From NCBI GenBank assembly GCA_023251755.1, contig JAHEYF010000021.1:8869-59969 (forward strand): a stretch of DNA of 51,101 nucleotides, read 5' to 3'. Below are positions 1 through 11,000 of this stretch, piece by piece. The stretch comes from Bacteroidota bacterium. GTDB taxonomy: Bacteria; Bacteroidota; Bacteroidia; B-17B0; Aurantibacillaceae. How positions within the stretch are numbered: position 1 is the stretch's first letter; every line of letters starts with the position of its first letter. The translations under genes were made by a program, and so were the position numbers. A model generated the notes under the pieces. The model worked only from the letters and a program-made list of their open reading frames with translations, had not been told where the DNA came from and ran no database searches.

Positions 1-2038
1 TTTCCTGTGCCTGGGTGTTGAGTTTTCGGGAATTGTTAAAAGGGTTGGGACGGAAGTTACCGATATGAAACCCGGAGACCGGGTAATTGGCTTAAGCCCT
101 AAGCACGATTGTTTTGGAAAATACACAATTTGTAAATCGCTGCAGGCAGTGAAAATTCCTGATCATATAGATTTCCTGAATGCTGCAACAATAGGTGTTG
201 CTTATGGAACAGCTTATGCCTGTTTGATTGCGCATGGAAACCTGAAAAAAGGTGAAAGGGTGCTTATACATTCAGCTACGGGCGGGGTTGGACTTGCTGC
301 TATAGAGATTGCAAAACACGCAGGCGCTGAAATTTATGCAACTGCCGGAACGCCGGAAAAGAGAGAACTTTTAAAAAGCATGGGCGTTCATTATGTAATG
401 GATTCACATTCACTGGATTTTGTAAAAGAAATTAAAAAATACACCAACGGAGAAGGTATTGATGTTGTTTTAAATTCCTTAACCGGCGAAGCAATGCTCC
501 AGAGCATTAAATTACTTCGTGGATTTGGACGTTTCCTGGAAATAGGCAAAAAAGACATTTATGAGAACAGCAGTTTAAAGATGGATATTTTTAAGGAGAG
601 TATCAGCTATACCTTCTTTGACCTTCATAAAATGATTATTGAAAGACCTGATCTTGTAAGAGGTCATCTGGATGCAATTATGCAACACTTTGCACAGGGA
701 GATTACACGGCCATTCCAAAAACTGTTTTTTCGGCTTCCAATATGCTGGACGGCTTTAATAAAATGGCCCGGGGCCAGCACATCGGTAAAATCGTCTTTA
801 ACATGGATGATCCGGAACTGATGATAGAGCCTGCAAAAAAATTGTTTTCAAAAAATGCAACCTACCTGATTACCGGTGGTATGGGAGGACTGGGCTTTGC
901 GCTTGCAACCTGGATGTGTGAAAACGGTGCTACAGATATAGCGCTTGTTGGAAGAAACAAACCTGATGCGGCAAAACAAAAAGAAATTGATAAACTGATT
1001 GCAGCTAAAAAGAATATACAGATCCTAAGCGGAGATATTAGCAACCCAACGGATGTAAAACGTATGCTGAACCAGGTCAGAACCTCCATGCCTGAATTAA
1101 AAGGAATTTTTCATGCTGCAGGATCTTTATCAGATAGTTCTATTGCGAAGCTGGACCTTGAAACATTCAGAAAACCAATAGGCCCGAAAATACAGGGTGC
1201 ATTCAACCTGCATGAAGCTACTTTAAATGATAAGCTCAACTACTTTGTGTTGTTCTCCTCTGTAGCCTCATCAATAGGCTCTATGGGACAGGCGAATTAT
1301 GTGGCCGGAAATGCTTACCTGGACGCTTTGTCGAAAGAAAGACAGCTGTTAAAATTACCTGTGAATTGTATCAACTGGGGGCCTGTTGCCGATGTTGGAT
1401 TGGCTGCTGAAGATGCTATACGCGGTAGCCGCCTTGCTGATGAAGGTATATCAAGCTTCACTGTAAATGAATACCTGGAAGCCATAGGTCTTGTATTGGC
1501 CAATCAATTAACAGATGTAAATGTTTTTGATTTTGACCATGCAAAATGGATTGAACACAATCCTTCTTATGCAGTGGATAAAATGCTGGATGACCTTGCC
1601 AATGCGAATCAACTAACAGTTGAAAACAGTTTTGTGCAAAGCCTAAGGGAAACTGGTTCTTTTGAAGATGCAGCAGCCATAATGGAAGTGCAGCTGCAGG
1701 AAATTCTGGGAGGCATTCTTAAATCCCCGGCCAACAAAATTGATGTAGACCTTCCCTTCGTTAATTTGGGATTGGATTCTTTAATGGCTATACAGTTGAG
1801 AAACAAATTGCAAAAACTCACCGGTGTACCTATCTCAATAACCATGTTCTGGAATTATCCGAAAGTCCGTTTACTGGCGCTTCATTTATTGGATCAGCTG
1901 GGAGTGAAGCAGCACCAGGAAAGCACAAACGATAAAAAAGAACTTAGTGCTGAGAAAGCAATTGATCAATTGGTAGACGGAATGTCGGATACAGAAATGA
2001 TGGAAGAATTGGACAAGGAATTAAGTGATCTCAATTAA
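1..2038 (+). CDS. Type I modular PKS, C-terminal part (ER-KR-ACP), 5' truncated
   Basis: The reading frame is open from the first bases (codons start at 2), so this is the end of a larger gene beginning outside the window. The first visible residues (GVEFSGIV...GDRVIG) belong to a medium-chain dehydrogenase enoylreductase; its NADPH loop HSATGGVG lies near 266-290. A ketoreductase follows (TGGMGGLG near 870-895; catalytic Tyr codon 1298-1300 in QANYVAGNAYLD). An acyl carrier domain carries the phosphopantetheine Ser in GLDSLMA (Ser codon 1778-1780). With ER and KR present, and probably a DH upstream, the module should deliver a fully reduced two-carbon extension. The C-terminal tail (SDTEMMEELDKELSDLN) is short, acidic and helical, like a PKS docking tail. 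It overlaps the next gene by 14 bases, implying translational coupling. The PKS assignment is secure; loading unit and KS/AT are not visible. Confidence 0.95.
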   Translation, partial: FLCLGVEFSGIVKRVGTEVTDMKPGDRVIGLSPKHDCFGKYTICKSLQAVKIPDHIDFLNAATIGVAYGTAYACLIAHGNLKKGERVLIHSATGGVGLAAIEIAKHAGAEIYATAGTPEKRELLKSMGVHYVMDSHSLDFVKEIKKYTNGEGIDVVLNSLTGEAMLQSIKLLRGFGRFLEIGKKDIYENSSLKMDIFKESISYTFFDLHKMIIERPDLVRGHLDAIMQHFAQGDYTAIPKTVFSASNMLDGFNKMARGQHIGKIVFNMDDPELMIEPAKKLFSKNATYLITGGMGGLGFALATWMCENGATDIALVGRNKPDAAKQKEIDKLIAAKKNIQILSGDISNPTDVKRMLNQVRTSMPELKGIFHAAGSLSDSSIAKLDLETFRKPIGPKIQGAFNLHEATLNDKLNYFVLFSSVASSIGSMGQANYVAGNAYLDALSKERQLLKLPVNCINWGPVADVGLAAEDAIRGSRLADEGISSFTVNEYLEAIGLVLANQLTDVNVFDFDHAKWIEHNPSYAVDKMLDDLANANQLTVENSFVQSLRETGSFEDAAAIMEVQLQEILGGILKSPANKIDVDLPFVNLGLDSLMAIQLRNKLQKLTGVPISITMFWNYPKVRLLALHLLDQLGVKQHQESTNDKKELSAEKAIDQLVDGMSDTEMMEELDKELSDLN
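2015..2019 (+). promoter_or_regulatory. Ribosome binding site supporting the GTG start at 2025
   Basis: AAGGA lies five bases before the GTG at 2025, inside the last codons of the upstream PKS gene. No in-frame ATG exists between here and the KS core (first internal Met is in IGMACK). The GTG with this site is therefore the best start, and it keeps the coiled-coil N-terminal docking segment. TTG at 2040 is an alternative without an obvious site. Confidence 0.5.
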
Positions 2039-5000
2039 TTTGATTAATAAATCATCATCATTAAGAACTATCATTGTGGAAAAGGAACAGCTAACTGAAA
2101 AGCTCAAACAATCGCTGAGCGCCATTAAAAAGTTAAAGGGAGAAATCCAACAATTAAAGGAGAATGACGGCCCCATTGCTGTTATTGGTATGGCCTGTAA
2201 ATTTCCAGGCGAGGTAAACAGTACCACAGACTTTTGGAAATTGTTAATGGACAACAGGGATGGGATTGTTGATATTCCCGCTGATCGTTGGAACGCGGCT
2301 GAGTTTTACAATAAAGATACAGCTGTTGCCGGAAAAATGTGTGTTCAGAAGGGCGGATTTATAAAAGATGTAGACCAGTTCGACGCACATTTTTTTGGTA
2401 TTTCCCCTGTTGAAGCCGAAGCATTGGACCCACAACAACGTATACTGCTTCAAACAACCTGGCAGGCGATAGAGTCTGCCGGAATAGCAAGCGATAATCT
2501 GAAAGGTTCTTTGTCCGGTGTTTTTATTGGAATTGCCTCACCTGAATATGTTCAGCAAAGGGCGGCTACAAAACAATACCACCTGATGGATGTTTATGAT
2601 GTTACCGGAAATACGCCCTGTACTGCATCCGGAAGAATATCCTACACCTTTGATTTAAAAGGGCCTAATCTTGCGCTCGATACTGCTTGTTCTTCCTCAT
2701 TAGTGGCTGTGCATTTAGCCTGCAATAGTTTATTGAACGGAGAGTCGGACATGGCTGTGGCCGGAGGTGTGAGCCTGATGTTGCAGCCCAATGCACACAT
2801 TATTTTTTCGAAAATGGGAGCGCTTTCCCCTGAGGGTAAATGCCGGACATTTGATGCAGGCGCCAACGGTTTTGTACGAAGTGAAGGTTGTGGAATTGTA
2901 GTGCTGAAAAGATTAAAAGACGCCGAAAGGGATGGCGATACGATCATGGCTGTTATTAAAGGAACAGCCATAAACCAGGATGGAAAAAGCAATGGCCTGA
3001 TAGCGCCCAATGGACTGGCTCAACAGGAGGTACTGAAAAGCGCACTCTTAAAAGCAAAAATGGCTCCTTCCGAAATTGATTATATTGAAGCGCACGGTAC
3101 GGGTACCCCGCTTGGAGATCCGATTGAAATAGAAGCCATCAATAAAGTTTACGGCAAAGAAAGAACAGCCGGTAATGTTTTACACATAGGTTCTGTAAAA
3201 ACAAATTTCGGGCATTTGGAATCAGCTTCCGGTATCGCTTCTTTTATAAAGGCCGTTTTATCCCTTCAAAACAAATGCATTCCTGCACACCTTAACTTCA
3301 AAACAGCCAATCCACACATTGAATGGAAAGATTTTGTAAAGGTCCCGGTAGAAAACACCAGGTACAAAATCGCTGAAAAACCTATGGCTGTTGGTGTAAG
3401 CGCTTTTGGTTTTAGTGGCACCAATGCACATTTAATACTGGAAGAATACAAGACCGGTGCAACTCGTTTAAAGGAAGATGCAAAGGAAAACATTTTATTT
3501 TTGTCGGCCAGGACAGATCAGGGTTTACGCGATGCAGCAACAAACTACGGAGCTTACCTCACAAACAATGCGCTGGTATCGCTCGCCGATTTTTCTTACA
3601 CCAGCGGAAGCGGTCGCTCACATTTTAGCAACAGGGCTGCTGTTGTTACTTCTTCCATTGGCGATTGTTTAGTGCAACTGGAACACATCGCGAAAAATAA
3701 AAAGGACGGTTTGGCCATCTCAGCAACATTTCCTGAGGCCACAACACTTATTACCTCGTTTCTATTTACAGGCCAGGGATCGCAGTACGCTGGTATGGGC
3801 AAGGCACTTTATCAAAGCGAACCGGTATACAAAGCCGTGGTTGATGAATGCCTGGAGTACCTGCACAAAGAGATTGATTTTTCATTTCTTGACTTATTAT
3901 TGGGAACTGAGGTTAAAAAGGACATTGATCAGACCGAGTGGGCGCAACCTGCTATTTTTATTGTAGAATATGCACTCAGTAAATTATGGGAGCATTGGGG
4001 AATAAAACCAAATTACCTTCTCGGGCACAGCATCGGTGAATTTGCCGCTGCCTGTTACGCCGGGGTTTTTAGTTTAGAGGACGCCTTAAAAATGATTACA
4101 GCCCGTGGACGATTGATGCAGGCTTTGGACAAACCCGGTAAAATGATTTCCATTGTTGCCGGTGAAGAAAGAGTGAACAACCTGATCAAAGGCTTCGAAA
4201 ACATTTCTATCGCAGCGGTAAACGGAGATGGAAGTACCGTGATTTCAGGGGATGCAGAACAGATCGATCAATTTGTTTCCATTCATGGAGAAAAGTTTAA
4301 ACTAAAAGCACTCAATGTTTCACATGCTTTCCATTCGCCCTTAATGCAGCCCATGCTCGGTGAATTCAGAAAAATTTGTAAAACAATTGCCTATCATACT
4401 CCCAAAGCCCAGCTTGTTTCATCTGTAACAGGAAAAATCGTTTCAACAGAAATGAGTACAGCAGAGTATTGGATCAACCAGGTAAGTAAACCGGTACGAT
4501 TTAAAGATGGCCTGGAAACATTAATTACCCAGGGAGCAAATGTGTTCCTGGAAATTGGTGCCGAACCTGTTTTAAGCGGGCTCACAAAAATGAAAGTAGA
4601 TTCGACATCTACACTTGTGATCAGCAGTCTTAATAAAAATAAAAATGACCGCGAGAGTATTCTTTCGGCTTTGGCTCATTTGTATGTCAATGGGGTCAAC
4701 ATCTTCTGGCACAATTTTTATAAGCACAAGTCCCATACAAAAACAACCCTTCCAACTTATCCCTTTCAAAACAAAAGGTACTGGCTGGAAATGCCTGAAG
4801 ATCTTTTAATCACAAAGAATAAAGAGGAGAGTCATCCGCTGTTGGGAACGAAAAGAAAACTTGCCGATAGCACAAACACCTATATCTGGGAACAACAATT
4901 CAACCTTGCTTCCATACCTTACCTGAAGGACCATCAGATTGAACACACCATTATTTTTCCGGCCGCCTGTTATACAGAAATGGCTGTTTCCGCTGTGAAA

Positions 5001-8000
5001 GAACTCAGCAGACATGAACACATCCAGGTAAGCGGCATTAAATTTGAAAAAGTTTTTATTCTGAAACCTGAAGAGACTTATGAGCTTCAGATGCAGGTAA
5101 AAAAATCAGCAGACAGTTTTGATTTTGCAATTTACAGCAGAAGCATACGAAAAGGGAAAGATTCGGAATGGGTGTTTAGAATGAGTGGAAAGGCACTTGC
5201 ACAAGAGCAAGTAAAAGGCCTTGTTCTGCCTGACTTTGAAGCAATAAAGAAAAGATCTTTAAGACAGGTATCAGGCAATGATTTTTATGCAGAATGGTTT
5301 AAAGCAGGGAATCACTGGCAAAATACCTTTAAAGGTGTTCAGGAGATCTGGATCGGTAAAGATGAAATACTTTCAGTGAGCCGCGTTCCTGCCGATGTTT
5401 CCAGTCAAATGAACGACTATCATTCTCATCCTGCCCTGATGGACATCTGCGGCCAGCTACTGGCTGCCGGTATTGAAGGGGAGAAAGAAAGTGCTTTTGT
5501 TGGAAAAGGAATCGGAGCCATTAACATACATGGACGCTTAGAGGATCATGAATTCTGGAGTTATGCAAAACTTTCAAAAAATACGGGCGATAACCGAAAA
5601 CTGTTGGGTGATGTGCAGGTGTTTGATTCAAAAGGGCAATTGCTGGCCGAAACAGTCAATGTTGAGTTTGAATTCATCGGTAGCCAGTCTGCTGAAGTAA
5701 AAGCAGAACAATGGATGCATGAGGTTAAATGGATTGATTCAGACCTACAGCCTGTGACAGAAGAACAAACATCTTCCTGGCTTGTATATGATCCCGCTAA
5801 CACAAAGGCCAGTAAATTGTTATCCGCATTAAAGCAAAACGCTTACACAGCAATTCAGGCAAATGAGTTAGAAAACCTTGAACATAGTCTTCAAAACAAT
5901 CAAAAAATTATTTTTATTCCCCCTGTTTTGGGAGAAAAAAAACTAAACGACCTGAACGAATTAATACCCATTGTTCAGGATATTAAAAATATAATTAAAA
6001 AACTGACTGCTTCCCTGGGTGAAAATCAGGCCTTGTGGGTACTCACGCAGGGTGCATGGAGCGCTTCAACAGGAGAGGGCTTGCTACACGCCAGCTTATG
6101 GGGCTTAGCAAAATCATTAGAGCTGGAAGCAGAAAATTACTGGGGTGGAATTATTGATATTGGCAATGCAGAAGAAGCAGCGGAATTTAATTTTTCCACA
6201 CTACCTCCAATTATTGTGGATAAACAAGCGGAAAAACAAATTCGTTTCAACAAGAATAAAATCCTGGTTCCCCGTTTAAGCAAAGTAAAAACAAATGTCC
6301 CCGCAGTAAAAAATGAATTGCGAAAAGATGCAGCTTACCTGATCACCGGTGGCCTGGGCGATTTGGGCCTGCTTACAGCGGGATGGCTTATGAAACAAGG
6401 GGCACGCAGGCTCCTGTTAATGAGCCGCACCGGCTTGCCCTCCAGAAATAAATGGAAAGATACAGACCCCTTATCCAACACCGGTAAAAGAATAAAGGCC
6501 ATTAAAGAATTAGAAGCAGCGGGGGCTCATGTTGAAGTTGTTGCTGTGGATGTATCGGATAAAAAAGCTTTTTCAAACTGGTACGATGATTATACATTAG
6601 CATCATTTCCTCCCGTTAAAGGTGTAGTACATGCAGCCGGAAATGTTAGTTACAGTCCCTTTGAAGATACGAAAGAACAGGATATACGGGAGCAGTTCAA
6701 TCCTAAAATTTCCGGGGCAATTAACCTGGATAATATACTTGATAAAGATCTTGATTTTTTTGTCCTGTTCTCATCCGCATCAGCTGTACTGGCTTCTCCG
6801 GGACTGAGCATATATGCAGCTGCCAATAGTTTTATGGATACACTTGCATTGTCAAGAAGGCAACGTGGGTTAAAAGCGCTGAGTATTAATTGGGCGGCCT
6901 GGTCCGAAATAGGTTTAGCGGCGCAGGCACTGAAAAATCAGAAATCAACTTACAAGTTGATGGACCTTATTTCTCCGCAGAAAGGACTTGAGGCACTTGA
7001 ATTGATTTGGAATTCAACACTTAGTCAAATAGCTGTATTGCCTGTGAATTGGCTCGCCTGGAAAACGGTGTTCCCTGCCGCTGCTGCTATGCCCTTCTTT
7101 AGTGACGTGATGGGAAGCCATCATCAAACAGAAACTGGTAATTCAGAATGGATGAACCTGTTGAATGAATTAACAGGAGACCAGGAAGCAATTACAGTTG
7201 AGATAGAAAAATACCTCAGTAAAAAACTAAGTGCCTTGTTAAGATTGGATGAAAACGATCTTAGCCTGCGAACCTCTCTTGCCGAATATGGGCTCGATTC
7301 CATGATGGCCATTGAATTAAAAAACAAAATTGAAGCAGACCTGAAAGTCAGCTTAAGTATGGTTGACCTGATTCAGGGGCCCAGCATTAAAGAATTAGCG
7401 GGTATCATAACCAGCAAATTAAATAACGGAATTGTTGCCGATTCCATTGAACCCAAACATGAAGAATTAGTAGCGGGCAAACACCTGAAATTAAGTTCCG
7501 GACAGGAGTCTTTATGGACACTGTATAAAATGAATCCTTTAAGTCCGGCTTACAATGTAGCTTTTACAACAAGGATCATTCATGGGCTTCAACCCGATAC
7601 CTGGAAACAGGCATTTGCAATACTTGTAGACCGGCACGAATCGCTGAGGATAACTTTTAAAACGGACGAAGCAGGTGTTTACCAGCTTGTACGCCCTGCA
7701 GGAGAAGAAGGCCTGTTCGATTTTAATACGACGAATGCACACAATTGGAACAAGGATCAATTATATGACCGTGTTAAATCGGCTTATGAAAAACCATTTA
7801 ATTTAGAAGCAGACCCTCTTCTCAGGGTGGATATGTTTGATGAAGGAAATGAATGTTATGTGATGTTGCTTACGATCCATCACATGGCTTGTGATGGTTG
7901 GTCGTTGTGGGTGTTGTTGGATGAACTGAAAAGTGTATATGCAGCACTGAGGAAGAATGAAGGTATCGTTCTGACAGAAAACACCTTCAATTATTTCGAT

Positions 8001-11000
8001 TTTATTTCCTGGCAGGACCAGATGCTGGAAAGCAGCGAAGGAAACAGGCTTTGGAACTTCTGGAAAAAGCAACTGGAAGGCGAACTTCCTGTATTGAGTT
8101 TACCGCTTGATTCTCCACGAACAGTAAGCACTGAAAATGCCGGAGCCACATATAGATTTGATATTGATGCTGAACTCGTAAAAAAACTCAGAGAATTGTC
8201 TCAAAAGGAATCGGCGACACTTTATATGTCGGCCCTGGCTTTATTTAAAGTGTTATTATACAGATACACCGGTGTAGAAGATATTATTATAGGCTCACCT
8301 ACTTCAGGCCGTGGTAAGATGGAGTTTGCCGGTGTTATTGGCGACTTTATCAATATGACTGTTGTTCGTACAAAACCTTCACCCCGTCTTTCATTCAGGG
8401 AGTATGTGCAACAAGTGAGGAAGACGGTGCTTGATGTACTTTCCAACCAGGATTTCCCCTTTCCTTTAATTGTTAAAAAACTTAATCCTGCAAGACAGGC
8501 TGGACAGACACCCATTTTTCAAAGTTTATTCAGTCTTCAAAAACCACAGAAGTTCGAAGAGATTATTGAACTTATGGAAGGGAACGATGTGAATTGGGGT
8601 GAACTGGAACTTAGTCCGTTTGCAATGCCGCAGCAGGAAGGGCAGTTTGATGTTACACTCGAACTGGTTGAGAACAACAAGGGCATGGCCGGTATTTTTA
8701 AATACAACAACAAACTTTTTAACGAAAGTACAATTGTCAGAATGCAGGAACACTATGTAAACCTGATTACTGCATTGGTTGAAAACCCGGATCAACTTAT
8801 TTCAAAGGCGTCCCTGCACAGTAAAAAAATTCAGGAAATACTTTTAAACAAATGGATAGGCCCTGTTATAGAGTTACCTGCAGCAGGTGTACACAGGCTC
8901 ATTGAAGAGCAGGTGCTTAAAACGCCTGCAACAATAGCCCTGGTGGATGGAGAAGAGGAGCTGACTTACCTGGAAGTGGATAAGAGGGCGAACCGGCTTG
9001 CAGCTCATTTACTAAGTAAAGGAGTTAAAAAAGGTCAATTGGTAGGCTTGTGTACCGAACGATCAGTCAATATGGTTATTGCATTGTTGGCTGTTCTTAA
9101 AGCGGGTGCAGCTTATGTTCCGCTGGATGCAACTTTTCCATTGGAGCGTTTGAACTTTATTGCTGCTGATTCGGGCATAGCTTATCTGATCACAGAGAAC
9201 GATCATGTTAAGTTGTTTACTGAGTATAAAGGAATTGTAATTGACCTTGAACGTGAGGTTCGTGCGATAGAACAACAATCGTCGCATCAGCTTCACATCG
9301 CCACATCAGCGGATGATCTGGCTTATGTAATATACACTTCCGGTAGCACGGGCAAACCCAAAGGTACCTTGATCACCCATCAGAATGTTGTTAATTTCTG
9401 CAAGGGTATGGATGCTTCACTTGGTGCTGAACCAGGCACACTGCTTGCTGTTACCACCATTTCATTTGATATTGCTGTACTGGAACTCATCTGGACCTTG
9501 CGTAATGGTTTTAAAGTTGTACTGCAAAGCGATGATATCAAAAGCCTGACAACTGTTCCTTCCACAGCCGGGTCACCGGACAAAAACATGGACTTTAGTC
9601 TGTTTTATTTTTCGAGCGCCGACCAGGACTCCGCAAATAAGTATGACCTGTTGATCAATGGTACCAGGTTCGCCGATGAAAATGGTTTCAAAGCCGTGTG
9701 GACACCTGAAAGGCATTTTCATGAATTTGGAGGATTGTTCCCCAACCCTTCGGTAACAAGTGCAGCTTTATCGACTATTACAAAAAACATTGCTCTGAGA
9801 GCCGGAAGCGTGGTGGCTACTTTGCACAACCCATTGCGGATAGCAGAAGAATGGTCGGTAGTTGACAACTTGTCCAATGGCCGGATAGGAGTGGCCTTTG
9901 CTTCCGGCTGGCAAGCCAATGACTTTGTATTGTCCAGTAACAACTATAAAAACAGGTACGGGGTTTTTGATGATAACATTGCAAAAGTAAAAACCTTGTG
10001 GAAAGGTGAAGCTATTATGATGGAGAATGGCGAAGGAGAATTGATCCCCTGTCGTTTATTCCCTAAACCCATACAAGCTCAATTGCCTGTTTGGATAACA
10101 GCCTCGGGGAATATCCAGACATTTAAAAATGCAGGGGCAATGGGGGCAAACCTGCTGACCCATTTGCTGACCCAAAATACAGAAGAACTAAAAGAAAAAA
10201 TAGCCGCTTATAAACAAGCCAGATCAGAACATGGGCATGACCCGGAAGCAGGACAGGTAACCCTGATGCTGCATACATTTATAGGCAAGGACCTTGAAGA
10301 AGTGAAAGAACTTGTATACGAACCCTTTACAAAATACCTGCGCAGTTCTTTCGACCTGATGAAGAATATGGCCAAAACTTATGGCATTGATGCTGATGAT
10401 CCTTCCTTTGCAGAGAGTGGGGTGGCGGCCCTGATGCCCCGTGTGTTTGACCGATACTTCAACACATCGAGCCTGATGGGTACAGTTGAAAGCTGTAGTG
10501 CAATGGTAGACAAGCTGATCGGAATTGGTGTAACAGAAATAGGGTGTCTTATCGACTTTGGTGTAGATTACACCAACACCATGAACGGCTTGAACCAGCT
10601 AAAAGAGTTGAAAGACAATTACCGGTTATCAGGTTCCTGTAAGAAAAGGAAATACGCTGTTGCAGAAAATATTTTAAGAAACAAGGTATCACACCTGCAA
10701 TGTACACCTTCTTTAATGCGAATATTATTGGCAGACAAGTCGACCCGGGATGAGCTGGCCGGAATTAAAAAGCTGATGCTGGGCGGAGAAAAACTCCCGC
10801 TTGAATTGGTCAAAGAAATTGCAACACTATCAAAGACAGAAATTTTTAACATGTATGGCCCCACAGAAACAACAGTCTGGTCGTCGGTTAAAAAAGTAGA
10901 TCCCCAAACAGATAAGATCACCCTGGGCGCACCCATATCAAATACCCAACTGTATGTTTTGGATACGTTTTTAAACCCTGTACCGGAAGGAATGATAGGG

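Noticed and set aside
9588..10620. Luciferase-like monooxygenase as a separate or frameshifted gene
   Set aside because: The reading frame is continuous and typical A-domain motifs stand on both sides, so it is an internal domain.
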